Positions 54,825 through 63,901 are shown, numbered from the stretch's first letter. The stretch is DNA of 64,000 bases from an uncultured Bacteroides sp. (GCA_902168185.1 CABHOV010000077.1:62001-126000), one strand, 5' to 3'. Translations and numbers: made by a program. Notes: generated by a model from the sequence alone, not told the origin.

Positions 54825-55376
54825 TTATTGAATAGAGAAGCCGCTGACCTTTAGTTCGGCAAAGCCATCTTCGTGGTCATTCGAAAGAAAAGCGAAATTG
54901 AATTTCGCTACATCCTTCAAGTCGAGCGGTTTAACACCACCCTTGAATTCAGTAAAAGGTATGGTGACCGTTGTAAACGTTTCAGAACCCGAGAGCGTTA
55001 TCTGGTTATGTATACCACCATGTATACCGGTTTGTCGAAGCTGAACTATAAATTCATGATTAGCCTGGTAGGTTAATCGGATTGATTTGTACTGTGAAAT
55101 ATCTGATTGTAGTGCTTCACTTCCATCGACTGTTTTAGTATTGATGGGAACAGAAACTTCTCCATATTCTTTGATATTGAATTTAACATGCACGAACGAT
55201 TCGTTTTTACTCCGAACAAAAGCGTCATTACCGTTCAAAGGTATCTGCTGTATCGTTTCGACATCATGTCCGGTACGCCAAAGTATAAAGCTGTCGAATG
55301 AACGCTCGGAAGACTTAAACGATGGAGCGCAGCCATTGGCAAGAAAAAAAACAATACAGAAGTATAGCAGTCGCAT
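54825..55376 (-). CDS. Lipoprotein with CIA30/CBM11-like domain
   Basis: 183 residues. A lipobox is visible at residues 12-16 (LANGC). The remaining about 165 residues look like one beta-sandwich; the end (YKSIRLTYQANHEFIVQLRQ, TTVTIPFTEFKGG, DVAKFNFAFLSN, FAELKVSGFSI) resembles the CIA30/CBM11 fold seen in glycan-binding and assembly proteins. The match is by eye and uncertain. It is a single gene on the minus strand, divergent from the lipoprotein at 55579. Confidence 0.6.
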   Translation of the reverse strand: MRLLYFCIVFFLANGCAPSFKSSERSFDSFILWRTGHDVETIQQIPLNGNDAFVRSKNESFVHVKFNIKEYGEVSVPINTKTVDGSEALQSDISQYKSIRLTYQANHEFIVQLRQTGIHGGIHNQITLSGSETFTTVTIPFTEFKGGVKPLDLKDVAKFNFAFLSNDHEDGFAELKVSGFSIQ

Positions 55377-55510
55377 ATGGATCTAAAAAGGAATTCACCT
55401 TCAAGATGCAAAAAAAGAATTAGTTTATTCCTATACGTACTCTACGAGCGAATAGGCTCTTCAACTGATCTTTTAATAATCTGATTCGTATAGAATATCG
55501 AAGCTCAAGT

Positions 55511-55558
55511 ATATAACCTTTGTTCTATTGACGTGCCCTTGATCCGCTATTAGTTTTG
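55511..55558 (+). promoter_or_regulatory. Regulon motif copy 1 plus -7 element
   Basis: TATAACCTTTGTTCTATTG (55512-55530) ends in a TTG that can serve as the -33 element. After 20 bp comes TAGTTTTG (55551-55558), a consensus TAnnTTTG -7 box, 20 bp before the ATG of the downstream lipoprotein. The same 17-bp core occurs at 58201 and 58896. Confidence 0.7.
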
Positions 55559-55578
55559 AATTACTAATTCAAACGGAA

Positions 55579-56181
55579 ATGAAACGAAACATGTTGATCT
55601 TAACAGTGGTCTTCACAGGCTTGTTACAGGCCTGCAGTGAAGACGAAAGTAGTATGCCCGCTATAGCTGATGAAGAGCAAGCCCGCGAAGCTTTTCTCAG
55701 AATCCACACTATATGGACAGCCACGTTGCAACCGGTAATAGAACAGGGGAATGACGTTACCTATACCGATGAAGTTATCGAGGGAGCGGGTGGGGGTAGC
55801 GTTGTGGTCAACGGAACTTTTTCACAGAGCCGGTCTTCTTCTGCTTCATCGACACTCAATACGAGTCTGACCGATGTCACACTTGAATTTCAACAATATA
55901 CTTATGAAGATCTGGTCCTGAACGGTGTGCTCCGTTTCTTTGATTCATATCGCTATAGGTATGCATGTTCAAGTTCGGGGTGTGCTTCCTCTACCCACAT
56001 GTTCATGTCGTATGCGTCAGAAGGTCGTGATAAAATTGTTAATCCACCCATTGCTATTGAGTTCGAATACAACGGCAGACGCTATAAGGACACCATTTTA
56101 CTGGATGCTGATAAGGAATATTCAACTTTTACTGTAAAGATGACCAACAGCGCAGGACAAGAATTCTGGTTCAATTATTAA
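55579..56181 (+). CDS. Hypothetical lipoprotein
   Basis: 200 residues, unrecognised. Clear lipobox (FTGLLQAC). The mature part has an N-terminal helix (EEQAREAFLRIHTIWTATL), a Gly/Ser-rich stretch (GAGGGSVVVNGTFSQSRSSS) and a beta-rich remainder containing an unusual paired-cysteine segment (YACSSSGCASS). It is exported to a membrane surface. Its promoter carries copy 1 of the shared motif, and the sensor kinase gene follows closely, so it may belong to the signalling unit as a sensor partner or as an output. Confidence 0.72.
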   Translation: MKRNMLILTVVFTGLLQACSEDESSMPAIADEEQAREAFLRIHTIWTATLQPVIEQGNDVTYTDEVIEGAGGGSVVVNGTFSQSRSSSASSTLNTSLTDVTLEFQQYTYEDLVLNGVLRFFDSYRYRYACSSSGCASSTHMFMSYASEGRDKIVNPPIAIEFEYNGRRYKDTILLDADKEYSTFTVKMTNSAGQEFWFNY

Positions 56182-56260
56182 CCTCATAACACTTTGGTAA
56201 TATTTAGCCTTGCCTGGGACCACAACGATTCAGTATATTGTTGGTATTACGCAGTATGAT

Positions 56261-58204
56261 TTGAGTAAACAAAGTTTATTGATAGGATTATTTTTTCTGG
56301 CGGCCTCATTGAGCCATGCCCAAATGAGGCTTGGTCTGAATAAAGACAGCCTGCGGCATTTGCTTGCCCACACACCGGCAGATACAAACCAGGTGCTGCT
56401 ATATATAACATTGGGACAGCAGCATGAAGCTAACGATCCGGATTCAGCATTATATTTCTATAAACAGGCCGGAGAGTTGAGTAAACAATTGCATTACGCT
56501 GTTGGCGAGCTAAAGTATATCAACAACTATACGGCGGTGTTAAATGTCCAGGGCAAACTGGATGAATCCGTTCAGCTGTTATTGTATGCTGTCCGGATCT
56601 CTGAAGAACACAATCTTAAAAGCTACCAGATAAAGGCTTATCACAATCTGGGCGTAGTATACCAATACCAGGAAGACTATACCAACGCTGTAAAGTACTA
56701 CCTCAAAGCACTTGGTCTGCTCGAACAGTCCTCTGACGTAGAGTCGCAGGCCACGTTGCTTGCCAACCTGAGTGGCCTCTACCGGAACCTGAACCAACCA
56801 GACAAGGCCATCGATCATGGACAACGTGCAGTAAGGATCAGTCAGGCCAATCATTATATATATACCCTGGGAAATGCAAGCATTAATCTGGGTAATGCCT
56901 ACAAGGATATCAAGGACTACAGGCAGGCGCAGCTATACTATGCTATGGGCGAAAAAATTTCAGTACAGATGGGTGATCTCAATATGCAGGAAACAGCACT
57001 GCTCAATCAAGCCTATATATATCTTGATGTTGGTCAACCTGTAAAAGCCCTCGCGGCTTTTTACAGAGTGCTGCCGCTAACCGATAGTATTGAAGATATA
57101 ACCGGAAAAGCGCATGTACTTCTGGGGATCGGGGAAGCTCTTTTCAGGCAGCAACAGTGGGAAGAGGCCGAAACGCATTTATACCGCGCGATTGCTTTTG
57201 CCCGTGAGCATAAGCAAGGTGAAGTGCTGCAAAGGCTTTACCAGGTGTTATCTGATATATATCTGGCTACACACCAGTTCGATCGCGTGCGAAAATTCCG
57301 GAGCCTCCAGGATTCTGTGGAAGTATCACTGCTCAACGCCAGTGTTCTGGAAAATGTCGAATCACTTGAAAACAAGTACAGGCTTGAACAAAAGCAGAAT
57401 GAATTATTAAGTAAAGATATACTGCTGCAAAAGTCCCAGGCGCAAAGTATGCAACAACGCTATTGGCTTATCGGCTCGGTAGCAGGAATCCTTGTGCTGG
57501 TTACTATTCTATTTCTGCTATATAAGTATACCAGGCAAAAAGAGTTGATCACTCGCAAGACCATTGAAAGCCTGGAGGCAGAGAAAAAATCCGTTCGCCT
57601 TCAGTCCTTGCTGGAAGGGCAGCAGCAGGAACGCATACGCATCAGCCAGGAGTTGCATGACGATATGGGTTCAGGGCTTACTTCCATGCTATTCATCAGT
57701 CGTTCTTCCTACAATGCTTCGCCTGGAGAATCTATGCAAAAACTTTCTACCCTTGCGTCTTCCCTGATCGAAAAGATGAATGAGATTGTATGGGCGTTGC
57801 GCGGTGAAGCTATCGTGCTGGAAGATTTTATATTGGACTTGCGCTCACTTGCCGGGGAAATATCGGAGAATGCGGGCATTGATTTCACTTTCCATGCAGC
57901 CGAGCCAATTCCCTCTGTTGTATTGCCGGCTGAAAAGAGACATCATATATACCTCATTGTTAAAGAATCCATTCACAATGTTGTCAAACACGCAAAGGCA
58001 ACGCAGGTGTTGATCTCGCTGCAGTTTCAGAGTACCTGGCGAATAGAGATTTGTGATAACGGACAAGGTATATCTTCCACGAATCAATCATCCGGAAATG
58101 GGATGAAGAATATGCAGCGGCGCGCCAACGCTATACAAGGAAATCTCTCCATCGTTCAAAATGAAGGCACGTGTGTTATACTTGAATTGCCTGCTGTCGT
58201 ATAA
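56261..58204 (+). CDS. TPR-containing sensor histidine kinase (HisKA_3, NarL type)
   Basis: About 647 residues if it starts at TTG 56261, which yields a textbook signal peptide (MSKQSLLIGLFFLAASLSHAQ); a TTG at 56210 is also in frame, and no ATG is available upstream. About seven TPR units fill residues 25-370 in the periplasm (AYHNLGVVYQYQEDYTNAVKYYLKALGL), then a membrane helix (about 408-430), HisKA_3 with phospho-acceptor His466 in SQELHDDMGSGL, and HATPase_c (IVKESIHNVVKHAKA, DNGQGI, GNGMKNMQRRA). It phosphorylates the response regulator encoded 45 bp downstream. Confidence 0.9.
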   Translation: MSKQSLLIGLFFLAASLSHAQMRLGLNKDSLRHLLAHTPADTNQVLLYITLGQQHEANDPDSALYFYKQAGELSKQLHYAVGELKYINNYTAVLNVQGKLDESVQLLLYAVRISEEHNLKSYQIKAYHNLGVVYQYQEDYTNAVKYYLKALGLLEQSSDVESQATLLANLSGLYRNLNQPDKAIDHGQRAVRISQANHYIYTLGNASINLGNAYKDIKDYRQAQLYYAMGEKISVQMGDLNMQETALLNQAYIYLDVGQPVKALAAFYRVLPLTDSIEDITGKAHVLLGIGEALFRQQQWEEAETHLYRAIAFAREHKQGEVLQRLYQVLSDIYLATHQFDRVRKFRSLQDSVEVSLLNASVLENVESLENKYRLEQKQNELLSKDILLQKSQAQSMQQRYWLIGSVAGILVLVTILFLLYKYTRQKELITRKTIESLEAEKKSVRLQSLLEGQQQERIRISQELHDDMGSGLTSMLFISRSSYNASPGESMQKLSTLASSLIEKMNEIVWALRGEAIVLEDFILDLRSLAGEISENAGIDFTFHAAEPIPSVVLPAEKRHHIYLIVKESIHNVVKHAKATQVLISLQFQSTWRIEICDNGQGISSTNQSSGNGMKNMQRRANAIQGNLSIVQNEGTCVILELPAVV

Positions 58205-58246
58205 CTTTTGTTCTATTGTTAAATCCAATCAATACTTCCAATTTTA
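58200..58246 (+). promoter_or_regulatory. Regulon motif copy 2 before response regulator
   Basis: TATAACTTTTGTTCTATTG (58200-58218) begins at the stop codon of the kinase gene. At 20 bp after its TTG is CAATTTTA (58239-58246), a degenerate -7 box at the same spacing as in copy 1. This suggests autoregulation of the response regulator. Confidence 0.6.
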
Positions 58247-58249
58247 ATC

Positions 58250-58882
58250 ATGCAACCTATACGCATCAGCATTGTTGAAGATATCCCGGAAATCCGTGAA
58301 GGATTGAAATCTATAGTGCAGGGGGAGAGCTCGCTGAAGTGTGTGAATGCTTATGCGACTGCATCGGAAGCCTATACAGGACTCACGGATAATCCACCGG
58401 ATATTGTAATTATGGATATTAACCTGCCCGATTCATCGGGACTGGTGTGTATGCAAAAAGTCAAAGCGCTCCATCCGGACATTTTGTTTATGATCTTCAC
58501 TATATATGAGGACAGTGAACAGATTTTTCAGGCTTTATCATTGGGAGCCAGTGGATACTTGCTAAAAAATACATCACCCGAAAAGATTGTTGAAGCCTTG
58601 CATGATTTATACAATGGCGGTGCGCCTATGAGTGCGTCCATTGCAAAAAAAGTGATTCTTTCTTTCCAGTCACCGATCAACGGGAAGCCTGCTGAAATGC
58701 TTTCGGCACGCGAGCATGAGGTTTTGGTGTTGTTGAGCAAAGGCTTATTCTACAAGGAAATTGCAGAGAAACTTTTTATAAGCGTTGGCACCGTACGACA
58801 ACACATTCATCATATATACAAGAAACTGCAAGTGCAAAATCGCACGGAAGCCATCAATAAGCTGTTAGGCAAGACGTTATAG
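58250..58882 (+). CDS. NarL/LuxR-type response regulator
   Basis: 210 residues. Receiver domain (1-120) with phospho-Asp56 in IVIMDINLPD, Thr in FMIFTIYED and Lys in YLLKNTSPE, then a LuxR-type HTH (about 148-205, LSAREHEVLVLLSKGLFYKEIAEKLFISVGTVRQHIHHIYKKL). It is the partner of the upstream TPR kinase. The 17-bp motif found before it, before the lipoprotein at 55579 and before the gene at 58971 is the natural candidate for its binding site. Confidence 0.95.
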   Translation: MQPIRISIVEDIPEIREGLKSIVQGESSLKCVNAYATASEAYTGLTDNPPDIVIMDINLPDSSGLVCMQKVKALHPDILFMIFTIYEDSEQIFQALSLGASGYLLKNTSPEKIVEALHDLYNGGAPMSASIAKKVILSFQSPINGKPAEMLSAREHEVLVLLSKGLFYKEIAEKLFISVGTVRQHIHHIYKKLQVQNRTEAINKLLGKTL

Positions 58883-58894
58883 GAAGGCTCAAAA

Positions 58895-58942
58895 TGTAAC
58901 TTTTGTTCTATTGAACATCTACCGGCCCGGGAAGTAGTTTTG
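58895..58942 (+). promoter_or_regulatory. Regulon motif copy 3 plus -7 element
   Basis: TGTAACTTTTGTTCTATTG (58895-58913) is followed after 21 bp by TAGTTTTG (58935-58942), an exact match to the -7 box of copy 1. Transcription would begin about 58950, supporting ATG 58971 as the start of the next gene. Confidence 0.72.
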
Positions 58943-58970
58943 GTTATTGTTCAACCCAAACAAAAATCCC

Positions 58971-59723
58971 ATGATAAACCAAGTACATTCCGTGGCGCCT
59001 CGTTGTTTCATGAATGGATATATAGCCTTCACAAGCTGCCTGCTGTTTTTGCTGACGGTAACAGATGTTGCTGCGCAATATATATTAACGGCGAGCACAA
59101 CTGAAAGACAGGTTTTGCCTGTGAACTCAAGCTTTAGGTCGTCTACACATCCTGTGGCGCATAAGGATGATGTTGCATTTTCGGTTGCTGAAATTAAGCC
59201 GTTGCCGTTGCGCGCCTTTCACATCAATGCGCTGGGTATACTTCAGTTCGGGCCGGTTTTTCAGGCAGAGTATAAAGTAAGTAATCAAGGCTATATCGTT
59301 CCGCACGTCCGGCTGCCATACCTGGGTATTCTCTACCATGTCATCAATGCAGATGAAGACAGCGATGAAGTAATCGTTTCTCCGCTTGCACTGGGTATAG
59401 GTATGGGCTATAGGCATTTATTCCCCGCTCAAAAAGGAGCCTGGTATACCGGAGGAGTAATCGAGTACTCGTTCGGAAGTTCCAAAGGCTATGATGGCTC
59501 CGACTGGAAAAGTGAATTCAGTAATATAGCGGTGATGGGCAACGGAGGATTTCGCTGGCGATGGGCAGAGAAAAAGAGTGTAATCAGCGTGGGAGCTTAT
59601 GCAGGAATTTATAGTGCACTTCGTGATGAGTGGTGGTATGAATCCAATCCCGAGGATGTTCGCGATGAACGCAGCACTTCCGCACTGTTCATGCTGGAGC
59701 TTTCCTTTGGATGGGAACGATGA
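58971..59723 (+). CDS. Hypothetical outer-membrane beta-barrel protein
   Basis: 250 residues from ATG 58971, because the promoter -7 box ends only 28 bp upstream; the frame is open slightly further. A signal peptide is seen (GYIAFTSCLLFLLTVTDVAAQ). The mature part has alternating amphipathic strands (GILQFGPVFQAEYKVS, LALGIGMGYRHLF, GAWYTGGVIEYSFGSSKGY, KSVISVGAYAGIYSAL) and ends in LELSFGWER, as small outer-membrane barrels do. No family name is recognised. The motif copy in its promoter makes it a likely target of the adjacent two-component system. Confidence 0.75.
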   Translation: MINQVHSVAPRCFMNGYIAFTSCLLFLLTVTDVAAQYILTASTTERQVLPVNSSFRSSTHPVAHKDDVAFSVAEIKPLPLRAFHINALGILQFGPVFQAEYKVSNQGYIVPHVRLPYLGILYHVINADEDSDEVIVSPLALGIGMGYRHLFPAQKGAWYTGGVIEYSFGSSKGYDGSDWKSEFSNIAVMGNGGFRWRWAEKKSVISVGAYAGIYSALRDEWWYESNPEDVRDERSTSALFMLELSFGWER

Positions 59724-59786
59724 GCACCATCAATATATACCATATAGTATACATTCACCAAGTCATTGCCCTATATTTATTCAACC

Positions 59787-60443
59787 TTAACCACCGGTTT
59801 CCGAGTGAGCGGCGTCCACCGGTTTTGATTGCGGAGAGCCCTGCTCGCGGAGAAAAATAGAAAGTATAATAATAGAGAAAAGAGAAATAAATTCACTTTC
59901 CCAGTTTTGAAAAGATTCAAACCAAAACCGTGAGTTTGAAAGATATTCTGTTGCCGTTTCCGTTGGCTTGTTGTCCAATTGCTGCTGGAGATTGTAATCT
60001 TTCAAGCTGCCATACCAGTGTAACAAAAATGAAAGTGCGAATAATATTGTAAGGGTATAGCATAATGAATGCCTATATATACCAAGTATCCAGCCACCTT
60101 TTTTTACTGCCCATGGAGCGTCCTCCTTTTTAGGATCAGGTTCACGGTCTACTTCCTCTTCGTTGTCGGGGTCTTTGGACTCAGCTGAACCTTTTTGAAA
60201 AAGAAACATGCTTAAGATCACGAACAGCGCCATCTGAAGAAATTCACTTTCCCAGTTTTCAAATGTTGTTTGTAAAAAATGTCCGGACGTAAGGTATGCA
60301 TCCATCGTAACGGTGATTCCGTTTTTTTCAATCATCTCTTCATTATACTGCTTTAATCCGGTAATCGCCTGACCAATGATTGAAAACAAAAACAGCAGAA
60401 AGATTACAATGGAAAGGCTGTTATTATTAAGGATTTTTTTCAT
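59787..60443 (-). CDS. DUF6766-family membrane protein
   Basis: 218 residues from ATG 60443 (MKKILNNNSLSIVIFLLFLF). Four hydrophobic helices in two pairs, each pair built around the same block: GHFLQTTFENWESEFLQMALFVILS...GSAESK in the first half and RFWFESFQNWESEFISLFSIIILS...GSPQSK in the second, so the protein is an internal duplication. A charged cytosolic linker (DPDNEEEVDREPDPKKED) joins the halves. I recall this plan as DUF6766; function unknown, often near stress genes. It follows the DUF892 gene, separated by a terminator. Confidence 0.8.
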   Translation of the reverse strand: MKKILNNNSLSIVIFLLFLFSIIGQAITGLKQYNEEMIEKNGITVTMDAYLTSGHFLQTTFENWESEFLQMALFVILSMFLFQKGSAESKDPDNEEEVDREPDPKKEDAPWAVKKGGWILGIYRHSLCYTLTILFALSFLLHWYGSLKDYNLQQQLDNKPTETATEYLSNSRFWFESFQNWESEFISLFSIIILSIFLREQGSPQSKPVDAAHSETGG

Positions 60444-60460
60444 AACCAATGTGATATGAA

Positions 60461-60487
60461 AAATACCGGCTTTCACCGGTATTTTAT
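60461..60487 (-). terminator. Intrinsic terminator of the DUF892 gene
   Basis: AAATACCGG and CCGGTATTT (60461-60469 and 60476-60484) form a 9-bp stem with a 6-base loop. Read on the minus strand it ends in a run of T, 50 bp after the DUF892 stop. Confidence 0.75.
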
Positions 60488-60534
60488 ATTGAACTATATA
60501 TATACTGGATACAAGGAGTAGTCTGGCAGCACCG

Positions 60535-61065
60535 TTATTCAGCAGGCTCCTGCGCAGCTTCCTCGTTGATCATAGACACCGCAAGGTCAGTTAGCAAGGC
60601 ATCTGTTTTCTTTTCTTCGTTCAGTGTCGTTTCCAAAATACTGGCGGCTTCATCCAGGCCGATGGTTTCTGCAAAAGTTCTAAGCGTACCATAGGAAGCA
60701 ATTTCATAATGCTCTACTTTTTGTGCAGCAGATATAATGCCGGCATCCCGCATTACTCCTTCTTCAGTATCTTCTATAATGGACTCGGCTTCTTTAATCA
60801 AGCCTTCCATAGCCTCACATTTCTTTCCTCTTGGTTCTTTTCCGATTACCTTGAAGATCTGCTCGCAACGAACAATATGTTCTTCAGTCTCCTCCAAATG
60901 TTTTTGGATTGCTTCCGAGAGATCGCCCGAGGAAGCATTGCTGGCCAGCTTGGGCAACGCCTTTGCCAGCGCTTTCTCCGCCCAATAGATATCTCTTAAT
61001 TCATCTTCAAACAACTTACCTAATTTGTTTTGAAGTTCCTGAGGAATATTCTTTGACTTTTTCAT
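60535..61065 (-). CDS. DUF892 (YciE/YciF-like) ferritin-like protein
   Basis: 176 residues, the usual family length. A four-helix ferritin-like bundle with the diagnostic LFEDELRDIYWAEKALAKALPKLA, HLEETEEHIVRCEQIF, KCEAMEGLIKEAE and AAQKVEHYEIASYGTLRTFAE, which supply the conserved Glu and His of the di-iron site. Members are induced by osmotic or envelope stress; the reaction is unsettled. The C-terminus NEEAAQEPAE is acidic. It lies upstream of the DUF6766 gene on the same strand with a terminator between. Confidence 0.93.
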   Translation of the reverse strand: MKKSKNIPQELQNKLGKLFEDELRDIYWAEKALAKALPKLASNASSGDLSEAIQKHLEETEEHIVRCEQIFKVIGKEPRGKKCEAMEGLIKEAESIIEDTEEGVMRDAGIISAAQKVEHYEIASYGTLRTFAETIGLDEAASILETTLNEEKKTDALLTDLAVSMINEEAAQEPAE

Positions 61066-61619
61066 AACACTCTGTTTTTAGTTTCTGCAAGTGGACCAAA
61101 AACCGTCCCCGCCTTGTAAACATATGCGGATGGGGATTATGGCAGTGAACAGACCTATATTTGTGGAAATGTGGCGACAGATTATGTTGCCTTTGCATAT
61201 GTCGGTAAGTATATATTAACGGATAAGACAGAACAGCTTATCGGGCAAGTGTCCTTCACAATGAAAAGAGGACAATGCTATATATTGTAATGGCCACGAA
61301 GATTCAGACGACCTTGAATTTTGTGACGCCTTGACTCACTCTACCGAGTACAAACAGTTACATCTTTATAAGGACGAAGTAGAAAAGGACGAGAGCCATA
61401 TACATTAAGGTGAGGATTAATCTCTTGTTCATAAGGCATTCAATGATAAATGATTTGATTTTTCTTTAATTTTTTAGGGCGATTTGACTTCTTGGGTTCA
61501 TAGGGAATGTTCAATTTATAGACTCTCTAAAATTGTTCCTGCCATCAATTGTATATACCTGGGTATGTTCAGTTTCAAAAAGAGGTTGTACATTGTAGCA
61601 GTGAATTTATTATTGTACC
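61066..61619. other. 554-bp intergenic region
   Basis: No coding frame or strong repeat is evident. It is the divergent promoter region of the DUF892 gene and the esterase gene. AT content rises towards 61460. I see no motif matching the PUL promoter modules. Confidence 0.5.
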
Positions 61620-63551
61620 ATGAATAAGATCAGTCCTCTATCTACTTTCAAAGCGAGCGCTTTGGTTGCTTTTGTTTTCATATCGCTGGCATTGAGTGTC
61701 CATGCGGAAGTGGTATTGCCAAAGATTTTTTCAGACAATATGATGTTGCAGCGCAATCAACCCATTCGCGTTTGGGGATGGGCCAAGCCGTCCGAATCTG
61801 TTACGGTTACTTTTCATGGAGCAACGGCAAAAACGAAGGCCGATAAAAACGGTAACTGGAAACTTTCTTTGAAAGCTATGTCACATGGAGGCCCTTACGA
61901 GTTGGTTGTGAAAGGGAAAAATACCATCATCCTTAGAAATATACTTGTGGGAGATATATGGGTCGGCAGTGGCCAGTCGAACATGGAGTGGATAATTAAG
62001 AACACCAATCACGCTGCTGAGGAAATCGCCAATGGTAATCACCCGCAGATCCGGTTGTTCACGGTACCAAAAGCAATGAGCTTTGATACAGAGAAGGATC
62101 TTACGGGAGGACAATGGCTGGAATGCAATCCTGAAACACTTGGGGATTTTTCCGCTGTCGCATATTTTTTTGGAAGAAAATTAAACACTGAACTAAATGT
62201 ACCCATCGGTTTGATCAACAGCTCTTGGGGAGGAACCAACATCCAGACCTGGATGAGCGGTGATCTGATGTATACCAAAGAAGAATATAAAAAACTGGAC
62301 CTGCAGACTCTTCGCCAGGAATCTAAAGAGCTCCCTGAAAAGCAACGGAAATATTTTGATGCTTTGCAGAATGAAAAAGGGAAAACAGAAAAGTGGTACG
62401 TACCGGAGTATACCGAAGGATGGAAGAAAATAGTGTTACCCAAACTCTGGGAACAAACTGAAATCGGTAATGCTGATGGGATTGTCTGGTTTAGAAAAGA
62501 GTTTACACTGGATGCAGCGGATATAGGAAGTGCTACACTGCATTTAGGTCCGATCGATGATATAGATGAGACTTACCTGAATGGTAAGCTTGTGGGGGGT
62601 ACAAACGGATGGAATGCTGAACGGAATTATCCATTAGCAGGAAATATACTTCAGCCAGGCAAGAATGTACTGGTAGTCCGTGTAACGGATGGTGCCGGTG
62701 GTGGTGGTATATATGGTGCTCCGGAAAAGCTATTTTTGGAAGTAAATACCAAGAGAATTGATCTGGCAGGGGAGTGGCTCTATAAAGTGTCTGTACTCAA
62801 TACGCAGTACGGACTTCAGGCGTCCGGGCCGAATGCATATCCATCACAACTTTATAATGCGATGATCGCTCCGTTTATATCCTTGCCTATCAAAGGAGTA
62901 ATCTGGTACCAGGGTGAATCCAATACATGGGAAGCCGAACGCTATAAAGCATTATTTCCGGAATTGATAAACAACTGGCGCTCCAAGTGGAATCAACAGT
63001 TCCCTTTTCTGTGGGTGCAACTTGCTAACTTTATGGCCCCCGATGCTACACCAGCTTCCAGTGAGTGGGCAGCACTTCGCGAAGCACAAAGTGCAACGTT
63101 GGCGCTTCCTTCCACAGGTCAGGCGGTTATCATAGATATAGGAGAGGCCGGAGATATTCATCCGCGCAACAAACAAGATGTAGGATTAAGGCTTGCACTT
63201 TCGGCCTTGCACGTTGCGTATAACCAGGACGTTGTATACTCAGGACCTGTATATAAATCAATGCGGAAGGCGGATAACAAACTGATCCTCACCTTTGATA
63301 ATGTCGGTAGCGGCCTGGTAATAAAGGACAAGTATGGTTACCTGAAGTCCTTCGCTATAGCAGGCGATGATCAAAAGTTTGTCTGGGCCAAAGCATATAT
63401 TGAAAATGGTAAAGTAATAGTGTATCATCCCGATGTTAAGAATCCGGTAGCGGTGCGTTATGCATGGGGTAATAATCCGGATGATGCGAATCTGTATAAC
63501 CAGGAAGGATTGCCTGCTTCGCCTTTCAGGACGGATAACTGGAAACCTTAA
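61620..63551 (+). CDS. Sialate O-acetylesterase-like carbohydrate esterase
   Basis: 643 residues with a signal peptide (..VFISLALSVHA). The SGNH-type SASA domain shows GSGQSNMEW with nucleophile Ser120, the block VIWYQGESNTWEAERY, and the catalytic DIHPRNKQDVG near residue 520. A GH2-like sandwich (about 285-375, VWFRKEFTLDAADIG, YLNGKLVGGTNGWN) is inserted between the two halves of the esterase, as is usual for this family. It removes O-acetyl groups from sugars; family members act on sialic acid, xylan, pectin and other acetylated glycans. It is unlinked to the PUL by operon but is a plausible satellite enzyme. Confidence 0.92.
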   Translation: MNKISPLSTFKASALVAFVFISLALSVHAEVVLPKIFSDNMMLQRNQPIRVWGWAKPSESVTVTFHGATAKTKADKNGNWKLSLKAMSHGGPYELVVKGKNTIILRNILVGDIWVGSGQSNMEWIIKNTNHAAEEIANGNHPQIRLFTVPKAMSFDTEKDLTGGQWLECNPETLGDFSAVAYFFGRKLNTELNVPIGLINSSWGGTNIQTWMSGDLMYTKEEYKKLDLQTLRQESKELPEKQRKYFDALQNEKGKTEKWYVPEYTEGWKKIVLPKLWEQTEIGNADGIVWFRKEFTLDAADIGSATLHLGPIDDIDETYLNGKLVGGTNGWNAERNYPLAGNILQPGKNVLVVRVTDGAGGGGIYGAPEKLFLEVNTKRIDLAGEWLYKVSVLNTQYGLQASGPNAYPSQLYNAMIAPFISLPIKGVIWYQGESNTWEAERYKALFPELINNWRSKWNQQFPFLWVQLANFMAPDATPASSEWAALREAQSATLALPSTGQAVIIDIGEAGDIHPRNKQDVGLRLALSALHVAYNQDVVYSGPVYKSMRKADNKLILTFDNVGSGLVIKDKYGYLKSFAIAGDDQKFVWAKAYIENGKVIVYHPDVKNPVAVRYAWGNNPDDANLYNQEGLPASPFRTDNWKP

Positions 63552-63901
63552 GCCGAAAGCGATCTTACTAAAAGCTTCTTTTATTATATATATATAGATT
63601 GAAATGATTCTTCCTTACAGGATTTGCGTAGATCGTTGAAGTCTTTATACATCCTAATCTCTCGACCATTCCTAAAACATGACAATGTTGTACATACATT
63701 GTCAACGTTATTTTTGAGGAACAGACGTTCGACTCTCCGTTCGTGTAAAAATAGGCGTGTGACGTTCGCCCCGATGTGCTATAAATAGAATTCCCCCTTG
63801 TCATAGCCGACAAACAAATGTTTTGTTGTAGATATTCTCACCTATATATCGGACTATTATCAGCATCCGGGAGTTTCTTCATACAACGGGCTATATAAAT
63901 C
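63552..63901. other. 350-bp intergenic region with inverted repeat
   Basis: The region contains TGACAATGT (63680-63688) paired with ACATTGTCA (63696-63704), a 9-bp perfect inverted repeat around 7 bp, of operator size. No other feature is supported, and a short minus-strand frame here does not look like a protein. Confidence 0.45.

Noticed and set aside
56186-56206. Possible fourth copy of the TAACYTTTGTTCTATTG motif before the kinase gene
   Set aside because: ATAACACTTTGGTAATATTT is only partly similar, needs an insertion to align, and has no -7 box at the right distance.
63568-63813. 81-codon minus-strand frame
   Set aside because: No recognisable motif or plausible hydrophobic pattern; it spans the inverted repeat at 63680 and looks like chance openness.
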